A stretch of 36,475 nucleotides of DNA from an uncultured Clostridium sp. (GCA_947165355.1 CAMUZZ010000010.1:1-36475); one strand, 5' to 3'. Counted from the stretch's first letter, positions 1 through 10,628 are shown. The notes: generated by a model from the letters alone, not told the origin. Program-made: numbers and translations.

Positions 1-52
1 ATTCCATCTAATTCCACTTAGTGAAAATGTTTTATTTTTTTATTTATATCAT

Positions 53-78
53 ATATTTTTACTCGCTTAATATACTGT
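53..78 (+). promoter_or_regulatory. possible sigma-E-like promoter of spoIVA
   Basis: ATATT at 53-57 and TATACTGT at 71-78 are 13 bases apart and loosely resemble the sigma-E pattern (ATATT, then CATACAAT). Known biology: spoIVA is mother-cell expressed under sigma-E in Bacillus. Three mismatches in the -10 make this weak. Confidence 0.25.
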
Positions 79-117
79 AATAAAAGAATTGTACAAACAA
101 CTTTTAGGAGGTTATAC

Positions 118-1596
118 ATGGAAAACTTAAAATTATATGAAGATATTGCTAAGCGTACAGATGGTGATATTTATGTTGGTGTTGTTGGACCAGTAAGGAC
201 AGGAAAATCAACCTTTATAAAGAAATTTATGGATTTGCTTGTTATTCCAAATATTGATAATTCGTACAAACAAGAAAGAGCTAAAGATGAACTACCTCAA
301 AGTGCTGCTGGCAAAACAATAATGACAACAGAGCCCAAATTCATTCCAAATGAAGCAGTTGAAATTAGAATTGACAATAATATCTCATTAAAAACACGAC
401 TTGTAGATTGCGTAGGATACCTTGTAAATAACGCTCTTGGATACTTAGAAGATGACCTTCCAAGAATGGTAAAAACCCCGTGGTCAGATACAGAAATTCC
501 TTTTGAAAAAGCTGCCGAAATTGGAACCAAAAAAGTAATTCAAGAGCATTCTACTATAGGAATACTTGTTACAACAGACGGAAGTATAACAGACATTCCA
601 CGAAACGACTACATTCAAGCAGAAGAACGTGTAGTAAAAGAACTTCAAGAGCTCAAAAAGCCATTTGTTATTGTTCTAAACAGTGCATCTCCAGAATCTG
701 AATATACAAGAGAACTAGCAAAAGAAATGGAAAATAAGTATAACGTTTCTGTGTTACCTGCAAATTGCGAAGAATTAAATATATCTGATATTAACAAAAT
801 ATTTTCAAGAATACTATACGAATTTCCAATAGAAAGAATAAATATAGATTTTCCAAGATGGGTTGATAGTTTAGCTCCAAGCCATTGGTTAAAATCTGAA
901 TTATTAACAGAAATTCGAAATGCGTTTACTGATGTAAAACTACTAAAAGAAATACCTTCTAGAATTTCATCAATAGATAATACACAAATAATATCAGAAT
1001 CAAGATTAAATAATATTTCACTAGGTACAGGCGAAGTAAATATATCTGTGTATTTAGTTGACGATCTTTTTTATAAAATTATTTCAGAAATATCAAAAGT
1101 GTCAATTCAAAATGAAGGCGATTTATTTTCTACAATAACAGAACTTTCAAGAATAAAAACAGAATACGATAAAATTTCAAATGCTTTAGAAGAAGTAAAA
1201 TCCAAAGGATACGGTATTGTAACACCTTCCATAGACGAACTTGTACTAGATGAACCCGAGATGGTAAAACAAGGTTCTAGATTTGGTGTAAAACTAAAAG
1301 CAACTGCACCATCTATTCACATGATTAGAGCAAATATTGAAACAGAAGTATCGCCAATTGTTGGAAGCGAGCAACAGTCTGAAGAATTGGTAAATTACCT
1401 GTTATCTGAATTTGAAAATGATCCACAAAAAATATGGGAATCTAACATATTCGGAAAAAGCTTACACTCTCTTGTTAATGAGGGACTACAAAGCAAGCTT
1501 TACCATATGCCAGAAGAAGCTCAAGGCAAATTACAAGAAACACTAGAAAAAATAATAAATGATGGAAGTGGCGGATTAATTTGCATTATACTTTAA
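118..1596 (+). CDS. spoIVA: stage IV sporulation protein A
   Basis: SpoIVA is the morphogenetic ATPase that polymerises on the outer forespore membrane and forms the basement layer on which the spore coat is built. The 492-residue length matches the family. A Walker A loop GPVRTGKST lies at residues 24-32, inside the typical SpoIVA opening with its LYEDIAKRT segment, and the protein ends in the short hydrophobic tail (GGLICIIL) used for membrane anchoring through SpoVM. A strong AGGAGG lies just before the ATG. It is transcribed alone and closed by a hairpin terminator shared with the converging ROK-kinase gene. Recognition of the family is confident, and the gene marks the organism as an endospore former. 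Confidence 0.97.
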   Translation: MENLKLYEDIAKRTDGDIYVGVVGPVRTGKSTFIKKFMDLLVIPNIDNSYKQERAKDELPQSAAGKTIMTTEPKFIPNEAVEIRIDNNISLKTRLVDCVGYLVNNALGYLEDDLPRMVKTPWSDTEIPFEKAAEIGTKKVIQEHSTIGILVTTDGSITDIPRNDYIQAEERVVKELQELKKPFVIVLNSASPESEYTRELAKEMENKYNVSVLPANCEELNISDINKIFSRILYEFPIERINIDFPRWVDSLAPSHWLKSELLTEIRNAFTDVKLLKEIPSRISSIDNTQIISESRLNNISLGTGEVNISVYLVDDLFYKIISEISKVSIQNEGDLFSTITELSRIKTEYDKISNALEEVKSKGYGIVTPSIDELVLDEPEMVKQGSRFGVKLKATAPSIHMIRANIETEVSPIVGSEQQSEELVNYLLSEFENDPQKIWESNIFGKSLHSLVNEGLQSKLYHMPEEAQGKLQETLEKIINDGSGGLICIIL

Positions 1597-1645
1597 ATCT
1601 TGATTATCTATGCAAAAATAAAAAAATAATAATGAATATTAAACT

Positions 1646-1685
1646 AAAAAAGTGTTTTTAATTAACTCAATTAAAAACACTTTTT
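1646..1685. terminator. bidirectional terminator between spoIVA and the ROK kinase gene
   Basis: The arms AAAAAGTGTTTTTAATT and AATTAAAAACACTTTTT pair perfectly around a short AACTC loop. A-rich and T-rich ends make it usable from both strands between convergent genes. Confidence 0.85.
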
Positions 1686-1688
1686 AAC

Positions 1689-2582
1689 TTATATAAATAA
1701 AGCACTTCCTACTATTCCAGCATCGTTTCCAAATTTAGCTACAACAATTTTAGGAATATAATTTATTTTATTATTATATTTTTCATCTTTTAATCCATCT
1801 ATTATTTTATTAAGCAACAACTCACTGTATTTAACAAATCCACCACCTATACATATTGCTTCTGGTTCGTACTTATTTATAATAATGCTTAATCCACTAC
1901 AAAGGTCATGTATATATTTATTAACTGTGTTTTCAACAATAAGGTTACTAAAATTAGATTTAACAATATTTAAAAGATCATCACCTTCAACATTATTAGG
2001 TAAATTTAATGACTTTCTTATTTCACCTTTAAAATGTCTCATTGATGCATATCTCTCAAAACATCCTCTTTTCCCGCAGTTACACTGTTCTCCGTTTTCT
2101 ATTAAAGTTATATGACCAACATGGTTTTCAGATTCAATTAAAACTCCATTTTTGAATACGGCACTTCCAATTCCTGTTCCTAAACACATAAAAATAGCAT
2201 TATCAAAGTCTTTTATTGATCCAATATTTTTTTCAGCTAAGCCTGCACACTTAGCATCATTCTTTAAACGAATTTGACAATTAGGAAACTTTTTTTGTAT
2301 TTCTTCTTTAAAATTATAATCCTTAATTCCTAAATTGAAGCAAGTTATTGTATCGCCATTTTCTATTTCTCCTGGAACACCAATTCCTATTTTTTGTATC
2401 TGAACATTCCCATCTTTACTCCATCTTTCTAGAATATTAATTATTACGCTTTGCATGTAATTTGCCATATTTTTTTCGCAACTTGAATTAATATACGTTT
2501 CCTCAAACTTTACTATAGTACCATCATCTTCTACTATACCAACACCAACATGGCTACCACCAATATCAATTCCAATATTCAT
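1689..2582 (-). CDS. ROK-family sugar kinase (glucokinase-like)
   Basis: ROK kinases phosphorylate glucose or related sugars such as N-acetylmannosamine in the cytoplasm. Residues 3-10 carry the ATP-binding GIDIGGSH, N108-D109 supply the probable catalytic Asp, GTGIG at 135-139 is the second phosphate loop, and the zinc site is complete (H157 with C167, C169 and C174 in CNCGKRGC). The length of 297 residues is normal and there is no N-terminal DNA-binding domain, so it is a kinase and not a ROK repressor. It is the last gene after dpaA and a pilin-like gene on the same strand, with 13 bases between it and the latter. The substrate cannot be told from the sequence. Confidence 0.9.
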   Translation of the reverse strand: MNIGIDIGGSHVGVGIVEDDGTIVKFEETYINSSCEKNMANYMQSVIINILERWSKDGNVQIQKIGIGVPGEIENGDTITCFNLGIKDYNFKEEIQKKFPNCQIRLKNDAKCAGLAEKNIGSIKDFDNAIFMCLGTGIGSAVFKNGVLIESENHVGHITLIENGEQCNCGKRGCFERYASMRHFKGEIRKSLNLPNNVEGDDLLNIVKSNFSNLIVENTVNKYIHDLCSGLSIIINKYEPEAICIGGGFVKYSELLLNKIIDGLKDEKYNNKINYIPKIVVAKFGNDAGIVGSALFI

Positions 2583-2595
2583 ATTTTTTCATTCC

Positions 2596-2790
2596 TTAAT
2601 TATTATTTTCATCAGTTAATTGTATCATAATGTTTTGCTCTGTTTTGTTTCGAGCATCTTTTTCCTTCATCTGTTGAATTAATCCATTTTCTCCAACTAA
2701 AACTCTAATTGTAATTACAGCAATAAATAAAAGCACTAATATTGCAACTACCCAATTAATATAAACATTTCCGCGTTCATTTTTAATCAT
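2596..2790 (-). CDS. small pilin-like membrane protein
   Basis: A 64-residue protein with a short polar N-terminus (MIKNERGN), one hydrophobic segment (roughly residues 10-28) and a charged C-terminus. It resembles the N-terminal part of clostridial prepilin-like proteins, which typically run G-I-T-L-I-A-L then a hydrophobic stretch then L-x-G-x-N-G-L; here VLVGENGLIQQ fits that ending, but the G/E cleavage context is degenerate and no pilin body follows. The ATG at 2790 is chosen over a GTG nine bases upstream because AGGTGG sits five bases before it. It lies between dpaA and the ROK kinase. Function unknown; it may be a stand-alone membrane anchor. Confidence 0.6.
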   Translation of the reverse strand: MIKNERGNVYINWVVAILVLLFIAVITIRVLVGENGLIQQMKEKDARNKTEQNIMIQLTDENNN

Positions 2791-2800
2791 AAAATCCACC

Positions 2801-3619
2801 TCATTTAATTTTATTTAGTACTATATTTAACATATTTTTTGCTACAGTTAATGGTGCTTTTTTCCCTGGAATTCCTAATGCATGAATAACATTGTAACCA
2901 TTCTCTTCGGCATACTTAAAGTCAATTCCACCTGGCATAGAAGCTACATCAACTATAAGAGCTTTTTTATCCATATAACTTAGTTCTTCTTTACCAATAA
3001 CCTTCGCAGGAACTGTGTTTAATATAATATCAAAATTATTTTTAGTACGTAAACTTTTAATAACATTATAACCACTAAATTGTATATTTGCAACCTCTTC
3101 TTCGCTTACATCATTACAGAAAATATTAGCACCTAAACTTTTTAATACAACTGCCGCTCTTTTACCAATTTTTCCAAACCCAATAATTGCAATATTACTC
3201 CTATCTATTGTATAGTTTATGTTTTTAAGTATTATTTCAATAACCCCTTCAACGGTTGGAATTACATTATTAAGAGCGAACTCTTTATTCTTCAAAAAAT
3301 CATACACTTCATTTTTATTATCTAGTAATATTTGATTTTGTTTTTCTGAGAAATTTCCTCCAAAAATTTTTTTATTTTTCACAAGCTTAAAAAAATACTC
3401 TAGAGATATTCTCTTATCGCACAAAGGCATATACACATTAGTCCCATCAACCGAAAATGGCGTTGGAACAACAATATAATTACTCTCATAAATACACTCT
3501 TCGATACCATATTTTTCACTATCATTTAGCCCAATTGAATAAACATTATCCCCTTTTTCTTTTAGTAACTCTGAAAGATAAACATTTCTTTTGTCACCAC
3601 CAATAACCAAAATATTCAT
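2801..3619 (-). CDS. dpaA: dipicolinate synthase subunit A
   Basis: DpaA (SpoVFA), with DpaB, converts dihydroxytetrahydrodipicolinate to dipicolinic acid, the calcium chelator of the spore core. The 272-residue protein has an N-terminal domain (VIGGDKRNVYLSELL) and a C-terminal Rossmann domain with IIGFGKIGKRAA near residues 164-175, plus the VDVASMPGGID and HALGIPGKKAP segments typical of this family. An AGGAG precedes the ATG. In Bacillus the next gene is dpaB; here the next gene 10 bases on is a pilin-like ORF, and no flavoprotein-like dpaB is in the window. Some clostridia lack the dedicated dpaB and use another flavoprotein (EtfA), so absence alone does not mean loss of function. Confidence 0.92.
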   Translation of the reverse strand: MNILVIGGDKRNVYLSELLKEKGDNVYSIGLNDSEKYGIEECIYESNYIVVPTPFSVDGTNVYMPLCDKRISLEYFFKLVKNKKIFGGNFSEKQNQILLDNKNEVYDFLKNKEFALNNVIPTVEGVIEIILKNINYTIDRSNIAIIGFGKIGKRAAVVLKSLGANIFCNDVSEEEVANIQFSGYNVIKSLRTKNNFDIILNTVPAKVIGKEELSYMDKKALIVDVASMPGGIDFKYAEENGYNVIHALGIPGKKAPLTVAKNMLNIVLNKIK

Positions 3620-3719
3620 ACCTATCTCCTATTAAAAATCTCTTTTTATTAAACATTAAAGCACATAAACTCATGCTATTGTAACTTATTATTATCAAAA
3701 AGCATAAATACTTGTGCAT

Positions 3720-3748
3720 AAAAAATAGTGAACATTTTCATGCTCACT
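3720..3748 (-). terminator. terminator after the TPR gene
   Basis: On the minus strand AGTGAGCAT pairs with ATGTTCACT (one G-U pair) around a short loop and is followed by ATTTTTTAT, just past the TPR stop codon. The rest of the 155-base gap to dpaA shows only the dpaA ribosome binding site. Confidence 0.7.
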
Positions 3749-3774
3749 ACTATAATATTTATTCATATTTTTTA

Positions 3775-4968
3775 TTAATATTCTTCTCTATTTTTTTCTT
3801 CTTTTTCAATTTTTTTCGAATCATCTGCATTAGATTTTACACCATTCTTTTTCATTTTATTTATTAAAATAAATGTATCATCCAAATATCTTCTAGTTCT
3901 ATTTTCTTGTTTTGTGTACTTGTATAGATGCTCTTTCATCTCTTCTGTAACTATTTCTTTCTTAATTAAAGAAAAAATATCATGTTTAAATACTAATTTA
4001 TATATTTCTTTATCCATTTCAATTGCTATATTTATGTACTTTACAGCTCTTTCCTTATCGCCTTTATACAATGCTATTATAGCAAGATAGTAATATGCAT
4101 ATCCTTCAGAATCTTCATCATGTAAGCATTCTAAGAAACGATCTTCCGCTTCTTCTAAATCCCCCATAATTAACGCAATTTGCGCTGCATTTAATTTTGC
4201 ATGGAATAATAAAGAATTAAGCTCAGCAGCTTTCTCATAATATTCTTTTGCAGCCTGAAAATCATTAAGTCTAGTATACGCCATTCCTAAACCATAATAT
4301 AATTCATATCTATCTGGATTATATTCAAGAGCCTTTTGATAAACAGCAACTGCATCTTGAAATTTTTCTTTGTCATACAATATTGTTCCTAACAGTTCTG
4401 ATGCCTTGTAATATTCTGGCTTTTTCTTTAATAAATTGCCAAGCATTTTCTCAGCTTCATCGCTTTTTTTGCTTAAATTTAATAGGTATGCAATCTGGTA
4501 ATATGAATCATAGTCCTTAGAATTTATTTCAACAACTCTAACATACTCATCTATTGCATCCTCGTTTTTTCCTTCTTTTTCATAAACCTTTGCAAGAAGT
4601 TTATGTGCATTATAACTGTTTGGATACTTTGTAATTAATTTAATTAAATACTTTCTTGCTAGCTCATTATTTCCACTTTTTAAACACATTTTAGCTTTAA
4701 ATATTCCAAATGATTCAGATAAATAAATGTTTCTTTTTTCTAGCAGTAATATCATTATAGGAATAAGTATACTTAATAAATAACCTATGCACATATATGG
4801 AATTGCCATAACACTATCCATATCTATTGTTACAAATCTAACTAATACACCAATTATATCTAAAAAAATTAAAAAAATATAAGTTTTATCTCTTCTTGTT
4901 AACAATCTAACAAGAAGAATAACGGATATAATGAAAGCTAATATGAAAAATATTACTTTTTCAATCAT
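3775..4968 (-). CDS. membrane-anchored TPR protein
   Basis: The 397-residue protein starts with about three hydrophobic segments in residues 1-75 (FFILAFIISVILLV, then FLIFLDIIGVLVRF, then ILIPIMILLL). A series of tetratricopeptide repeats follows from about residue 100 to 310; clear units include AHKLLAKVYEKEGKNEDAI and YYGLGMAYTRLNDFQAAKEYY. It ends in a highly charged Lys/Glu tail. Such proteins usually scaffold other proteins at the membrane, but no partner can be named. It starts 15 bases after the pyrophosphatase stop, so the two are probably co-transcribed. Recognition rests on repeat pattern only. Confidence 0.85.
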   Translation of the reverse strand: MIEKVIFFILAFIISVILLVRLLTRRDKTYIFLIFLDIIGVLVRFVTIDMDSVMAIPYMCIGYLLSILIPIMILLLEKRNIYLSESFGIFKAKMCLKSGNNELARKYLIKLITKYPNSYNAHKLLAKVYEKEGKNEDAIDEYVRVVEINSKDYDSYYQIAYLLNLSKKSDEAEKMLGNLLKKKPEYYKASELLGTILYDKEKFQDAVAVYQKALEYNPDRYELYYGLGMAYTRLNDFQAAKEYYEKAAELNSLLFHAKLNAAQIALIMGDLEEAEDRFLECLHDEDSEGYAYYYLAIIALYKGDKERAVKYINIAIEMDKEIYKLVFKHDIFSLIKKEIVTEEMKEHLYKYTKQENRTRRYLDDTFILINKMKKNGVKSNADDSKKIEKEEKNREEY

Positions 4969-4983
4969 GAAAATACATATCTC

Positions 4984-5514
4984 CTATCTTTCAAACTTTT
5001 CCTTATAATTTGCAATACATTTATCAATTATTTCTTCTGCTTCAACTCTTCCAAGCATTTTATCAACTGTGGTCTTTTTGCCCTCTAATTGCTTATAAAC
5101 TTCAAAGAAATGCATTATTTCTTCTAATGATTGTGTTGGTAAATCTGTAATGTTTTTATATCCATTTAAATATGGATCATTAACAGGAATAGCAATTATT
5201 TTTTCGTCTTCCTCGCCATTATCAACCATCTTTAAAACACCTATTGGGTATGACTCAACAAGTGTCATCGGAACAATTTCCTCATGGCATAATAAAACAA
5301 CATCAAGTGGATCTCCATCTCCTGCATATGTTCTTGGAATAAATCCATAGTTTGCAGGATAATGTGTTGCTGTATATAAAACTCTATCTAGTTTCAAAAA
5401 ACCAGTTTCCTTATCTAATTCGTATTTATTTCTACCATTTTTTTGAATTTCAATTACAGAAACAAATCTATCTTTTGTAATTCTTTCTCCATTTATATCG
5501 TGCCAAATATTCAT
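4984..5514 (-). CDS. ppa: inorganic pyrophosphatase, family I
   Basis: This soluble enzyme hydrolyses pyrophosphate to two phosphates, pulling biosynthetic reactions forward. The signature DGDPLDVV is present within AGDGDPLDVVLL, preceded by the conserved ATHYPANYGFIPRTY block that supplies substrate-binding Tyr, Lys and Arg residues. The length of 176 is typical for the bacterial soluble enzyme. The start has AGGAGGAC upstream. It heads a two-gene unit with the TPR gene under its own promoter at 5550-5578, just beyond the dnaJ terminator. Confidence 0.95.
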   Translation of the reverse strand: MNIWHDINGERITKDRFVSVIEIQKNGRNKYELDKETGFLKLDRVLYTATHYPANYGFIPRTYAGDGDPLDVVLLCHEEIVPMTLVESYPIGVLKMVDNGEEDEKIIAIPVNDPYLNGYKNITDLPTQSLEEIMHFFEVYKQLEGKKTTVDKMLGRVEAEEIIDKCIANYKEKFER

Positions 5515-5549
5515 AAAAAGTCCTCCTCATCTGTTTTATTTCTGGGTCA

Positions 5550-5578
5550 ATTGTATTCCAAAAATACTAAAAAGTCTA
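5550..5578 (-). promoter_or_regulatory. ppa promoter (sigma-A type)
   Basis: On the minus strand TAGACT (5573-5578) and TACAAT (5550-5555) are separated by 17 bases, about 35 bases before the ppa start. Confidence 0.6.
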
Positions 5579-5590
5579 GCTATTTATAAA

Positions 5591-5621
5591 AAAAGATTCG
5601 GTATGATTACCGAATCTTTTT
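5591..5621 (-). terminator. terminator of the hrcA-grpE-dnaK-dnaJ operon
   Basis: AAAAGATTCGGTA and TACCGAATCTTTT pair perfectly around TGAT, with long T runs on both sides, immediately after the dnaJ stop on the minus strand. Confidence 0.9.
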
Positions 5622-5646
5622 TATTATTTTTAAATATATAAACTAA

Positions 5647-6792
5647 TTAAAATCCAAATATGTTCTTTTTCTTGATTGGAGGTTGTTCATTCATAGTTTT
5701 AGCAAGTTCATTTAATAAATCTCTTTGCTCTTTTGATAAGCGTTTTGGAACTTGAACTTGAACCTTAAATATGAAATTACCTTGCCCAGAACTATTTATA
5801 TTCTTGAAACCTCTATTTCTAATAGTAAATTTAGTATCTGTTTGAGTTCCCTCTGGAATATTAAATATTTCTTTTGCTCCATCAACCATAGGAATTTCTA
5901 AATTAGCTCCCAATGTTGCCTGAGTAAATGTAATTGGAATAGTACAAAAAACATCGTTTCCAGATCTTGTATATATGCTATTCTTTTTAACCTTAATAAC
6001 AATATATAAATCTCCTTTTTCTCCGCCTCTAGATCCAGATTCACCCTCGCCTCTAAGCACAATAGTTTGGCCATTATCTATACCAGCAGGAATTGTAACC
6101 ATTATTTTAGCTTGTTTTCTTACCTTACCTCTTCCTTTACAATCATCGCATGGTTGCTTAATAACCTTACCTGTACCACCACAATTGCTACAAGTTCTTG
6201 TAGTTTGCATTTGTCCAAGTATAGTATTTTGAACTTGTCTTACTTGACCAGTTCCACCACAAACACCACATTTATCTATTACAGTTCCAGGTCTAGCTCC
6301 ATTTCCTCCACAAGTAGTACATGTTTCATTTCTTGTAATTACAACTTCTTTTTTTATACCTAAAAAAGATTCTTCAAAAGTAATTTCCACTGAAGTTTTT
6401 AAATCTGCCCCCTTAACAGGTCCATTATTATTTCTTCTAGAATTTCTTCATCCAAATCCTCCACCAAAGAATGAAGAAAAAATATCACCTAAATCGCTAA
6501 AATCTGAAAATCCATCGAATCCACCAGAATAATATCCTCCACCAGAAGATCCATTAAATCCTGTAGGGCCATCTGGTCCAAACTGATCATACATCTTTCT
6601 TTTTTGTGGATCTGATAAAGTTTCATACGCTTCATTTATTTCTTTAAATTTTTTTTCAGCCTCTTCTTTATTATCTGGATTAGCATCAGGGTGATATTGT
6701 TTTGCAAGTTTTCTGTACGCTTTTTTTAATTCGTCGTCAGTTGCACTTTTTCCAACACCTAAAACCTCATAATAATCTCTTTTTTGTGCCAT
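5647..6792 (-). pseudogene. dnaJ: chaperone DnaJ, interrupted by one in-frame TGA
   Basis: DnaJ is the Hsp40 co-chaperone that delivers substrates to DnaK and stimulates its ATPase. The first part (114 residues) has the J domain with HPD at 34-36 and a Gly/Phe-rich linker; the second part has four zinc-finger repeats (CTTCGGNG, CGVCGGTG, CSNCGGTG, CDDCKGRG) and the C-terminal substrate domain. Both parts are in the same frame. A TGA at 6450-6448 (codon 115) falls in the Gly/Phe linker after GGGFG, directly before RNSRRNNNGPVKGADL, which continues the linker as expected. One base change (GGA to TGA) explains it. It could be a real nonsense mutation, a sequencing or assembly error, or strain mixture. 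Without readthrough, only a J-domain fragment would be made. Confidence 0.9.
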
Positions 6793-6849
6793 TTGAATTA
6801 TTCCTTTCCATACTTCATATTTAGAAGCATACCATTAATAGCAAAGAAC

Positions 6850-6887
6850 GTGGGACATTTTAAAGAAAATGCCTTTTAATGTCCCAC
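6850..6887. other. hairpin between dnaK and dnaJ
   Basis: GTGGGACATT (6850-6859) and AATGTCCCAC (6878-6887) form a perfect 10-bp stem with an 18-base loop. On the minus strand no T run follows closely, so it looks more like a processing or partial-attenuation hairpin lowering dnaJ expression than a full terminator. Confidence 0.6.
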
Positions 6888-6912
6888 ATCATGTTTTTGC
6901 TCCTAATAATTA

Positions 6913-8796
<1,884 letters not shown>

Positions 8797-8850
8797 TTAG
8801 CGGGTAACCAAAATATTTTCTTTTATTTCCTAATACTTTACTCTTTTGTT

Positions 8851-8890
8851 TTTAACTCACTTTATTATTTCATTAGAAACAAGAGTTAAA
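8851..8890. other. inverted repeat in the grpE-dnaK gap
   Basis: TTTAACTC (8851-8858) and GAGTTAAA (8883-8890) are perfect inverted arms 24 bases apart in the AT-rich leader of dnaK. No CIRCE operator and no clear second promoter were seen in this 181-base gap. Confidence 0.35.
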
Positions 8891-8941
8891 TATCTATTTA
8901 ATTAATAGCCTATTTAGTAGTCTATTAAAATTAAAAACAAT

Positions 8942-9451
8942 TTAGTTTGCAACTACAACTAAAGAATGCCTAATTACTTTGTCACCTATCATGTAACCTT
9001 TTCTATATTCTTCTTTAATTTCTTGCACTCCAAGATTTTCATCTGTTACAGATGTAATAGCCTCATGCAATTCAGGATTAAATGTTTTTCCAACACTTTC
9101 AATTTCCTCAACTCCATTTTGTTTTAAAACATCTTTAAATTGTTTAAGTACAAGTTCTACTCCTTGCTTGTAGTTCTCATCTTCTGTTTTAACTTCAGCA
9201 GCCTTTTCCAAATTATCTAAAATAGGTAGCAGTGATGAAAAAATATCACCAACTAAAGAATTATATAATCCTTCTCTTTCTTTACTACTTCTTTTTTTAT
9301 AATTTTCGAATTCTGCCATAAGTCTTTTCAATCTATCGTCTTTTTCTTCTAATTCATTTTTTTGGTCTTCAATTAATTTTTTAATACTTTCAACATCAAG
9401 ATTGTTATCTTCTAATTCTTCTAGGTTTTCTTCGTTATTTATATCCTCCAT
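8942..9451 (-). CDS. grpE: nucleotide exchange factor GrpE
   Basis: GrpE releases ADP from DnaK to reset its substrate cycle. The 169-residue protein has an acidic N-terminus, a long coiled coil (about residues 25-75, including LKRLMAEFENYKKRSSKERE) and the C-terminal beta domain with EAITSVTDENLG and GYMIGDKVIRHSLVVVA, which closely follows the family signature. Its ATG overlaps the hrcA stop by one base (TAATG), a translational coupling arrangement typical of this operon. Confidence 0.97.
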   Translation of the reverse strand: MEDINNEENLEELEDNNLDVESIKKLIEDQKNELEEKDDRLKRLMAEFENYKKRSSKEREGLYNSLVGDIFSSLLPILDNLEKAAEVKTEDENYKQGVELVLKQFKDVLKQNGVEEIESVGKTFNPELHEAITSVTDENLGVQEIKEEYRKGYMIGDKVIRHSLVVVAN

Positions 9452-10455
9452 TATTCTCCTCCATCTTTAATTATTTTTTGAATATATCTCATTACAGATA
9501 TTACTTTAGAATAATTCATTCTCTTTGGTCCAATTATTCCAATGGTTCCCAAATCTTTATCATCGCTTTTTAATGTAACAATGCTGAAATCTTTTAGGTT
9601 TTCATCATCAAATTCCTCACCAAAATAAACATTTATGTCTTTAGAAATTTCATTATCTAATAATTCAACTACTTCAGCCTTATTCTCTAAAATATTTATA
9701 AAGTTTTTAGCTGTTTCAGCTCTTTTTAATTCTGGCAATTCAAACGATTTGTTAGTTCCTTCTAAATAAAGTTGTGACTCTTGATATATTACTTGATTTA
9801 GCTGATCTATTATAGTTTTTATAACTGTAATATCCGCTTTCATTTCGTTCATAATATAATCGTCTAATGGTTCATTAATTTGTTCAAATGGCTTACCTTG
9901 CAATTTGTTATTAAACAATACATTAATTGTTTCAACCTGATCTGGATATATTTCCTCATCAAAATTAATAATTGTTTCTTTAATCATTCCAGTATTTGTT
10001 AGTATTACAGCCATTAACATTGTTTTTCCAAGTAAAACAAATTTTATTTCTTGAATTATTTGTTTATTAACTTTTGGACCAATTGCAACAGTTGTATAAT
10101 GAGTAACCTCTGAAATTGTATTAGTAGCAATTTGTGTAAGCTCTTCTATTTTATTAACTTTACTTTGTAATTTTTCTTTGATGTATTTAATTTCATCAAG
10201 ACTTATATTATCTTCTTTTAATAATTCTTCAACGTATAATTTATAACCTCTTACAGAAGGAATTCTTCCACTTGATGTATGAGTTTTCTCTAAGTAACCT
10301 CCTTTTTCAAGTTCAGACATTTCGTTTCTAATAGTTGCACTACTATAATCTAGCCCCTTTTTCTTGGTAATTGAACCTGAACTTACTGGCTCAGCAGTAT
10401 TTACATATTCATCTACAATTGCCTGCAATATACGCTTTTTTCTATCATCTAACAA
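9451..10455 (-). CDS. hrcA: heat-inducible transcription repressor HrcA
   Basis: HrcA binds the CIRCE operator and represses class I heat-shock genes. The N-terminal winged-helix region includes RKKRILQAIVDEYVNTAEPVSS and the family block SSATIRNEMSELEKGGYLE, followed by TSSGRIPSVRGY. The rest is the dimerisation domain, ending in IIGPKRMNYSKVISVMRYI. The length of 334 residues is normal. The start appears to be TTG, since the protein aligns from MLDDRKKRILQAI and GAAGGTGAT lies at correct spacing. It heads the operon and has a CIRCE element in its own leader, so it is autoregulated. Confidence 0.95.
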   Translation of the reverse strand: MLDDRKKRILQAIVDEYVNTAEPVSSGSITKKKGLDYSSATIRNEMSELEKGGYLEKTHTSSGRIPSVRGYKLYVEELLKEDNISLDEIKYIKEKLQSKVNKIEELTQIATNTISEVTHYTTVAIGPKVNKQIIQEIKFVLLGKTMLMAVILTNTGMIKETIINFDEEIYPDQVETINVLFNNKLQGKPFEQINEPLDDYIMNEMKADITVIKTIIDQLNQVIYQESQLYLEGTNKSFELPELKRAETAKNFINILENKAEVVELLDNEISKDINVYFGEEFDDENLKDFSIVTLKSDDKDLGTIGIIGPKRMNYSKVISVMRYIQKIIKDGGE

Positions 10456-10471
10456 ATTTTATCACCTTCTT

Positions 10472-10498
10472 TTAGCAGTCTTGATATGTGAGTGCTAA
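10472..10498. promoter_or_regulatory. CIRCE operator (HrcA binding site)
   Basis: TTAGCAGTC, nine bases, then GAGTGCTAA. This matches the CIRCE consensus (TTAGCACTC-N9-GAGTGCTAA) at 17 of 18 arm positions. It lies between the hrcA promoter and start codon, the usual autoregulatory position. Confidence 0.93.
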
Positions 10499-10509
10499 AC
10501 TTGTTATAT

Positions 10510-10536
10510 ATTATAACCATTTTTTGCCTTTGTCAA
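10510..10536 (-). promoter_or_regulatory. promoter of the hrcA operon
   Basis: On the minus strand TTGACA (10531-10536) and TATAAT (10510-10515) are 15 bases apart, just upstream of CIRCE. A slightly shifted -10 (TAATAT) would give a 17-base spacer. Confidence 0.7.
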
Positions 10537-10593
10537 TACCTTTTATAGTTATTTTTGTGAAATATTTGTGAATATTTTTATAATTCTAAAAAC

Positions 10594-10622
10594 TTGTTAA
10601 ACTTCTTAAAATATGATAATAT
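10594..10622 (+). promoter_or_regulatory. promoter of the Thg1-like gene
   Basis: TTGTTA (10594-10599) and TAATAT (10617-10622) with a 17-base spacer. Expected transcription start is about 10629, exactly where the leader's closing stem begins. It diverges from the hrcA promoter. Confidence 0.6.
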
Positions 10623-10628
10623 TTATGC

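Noticed and set aside
297..530. Minus-strand open frame opposite spoIVA
   Set aside because: Fully inside a recognised gene with no ribosome site or family match; a shadow frame. The same holds for the frames at 1885-2115, 5150-5350, 5975-6363, 13202-13546, 14060-14545, 19037-19636, 33457-33811 and 35073-35384.
6448..6450. Recoding of TGA as Gly, Trp or selenocysteine in dnaJ
   Set aside because: Other long genes contain no in-frame TGA and use TGG for Trp; DnaJ is not a selenoprotein at this linker position. A point mutation or error is simpler.
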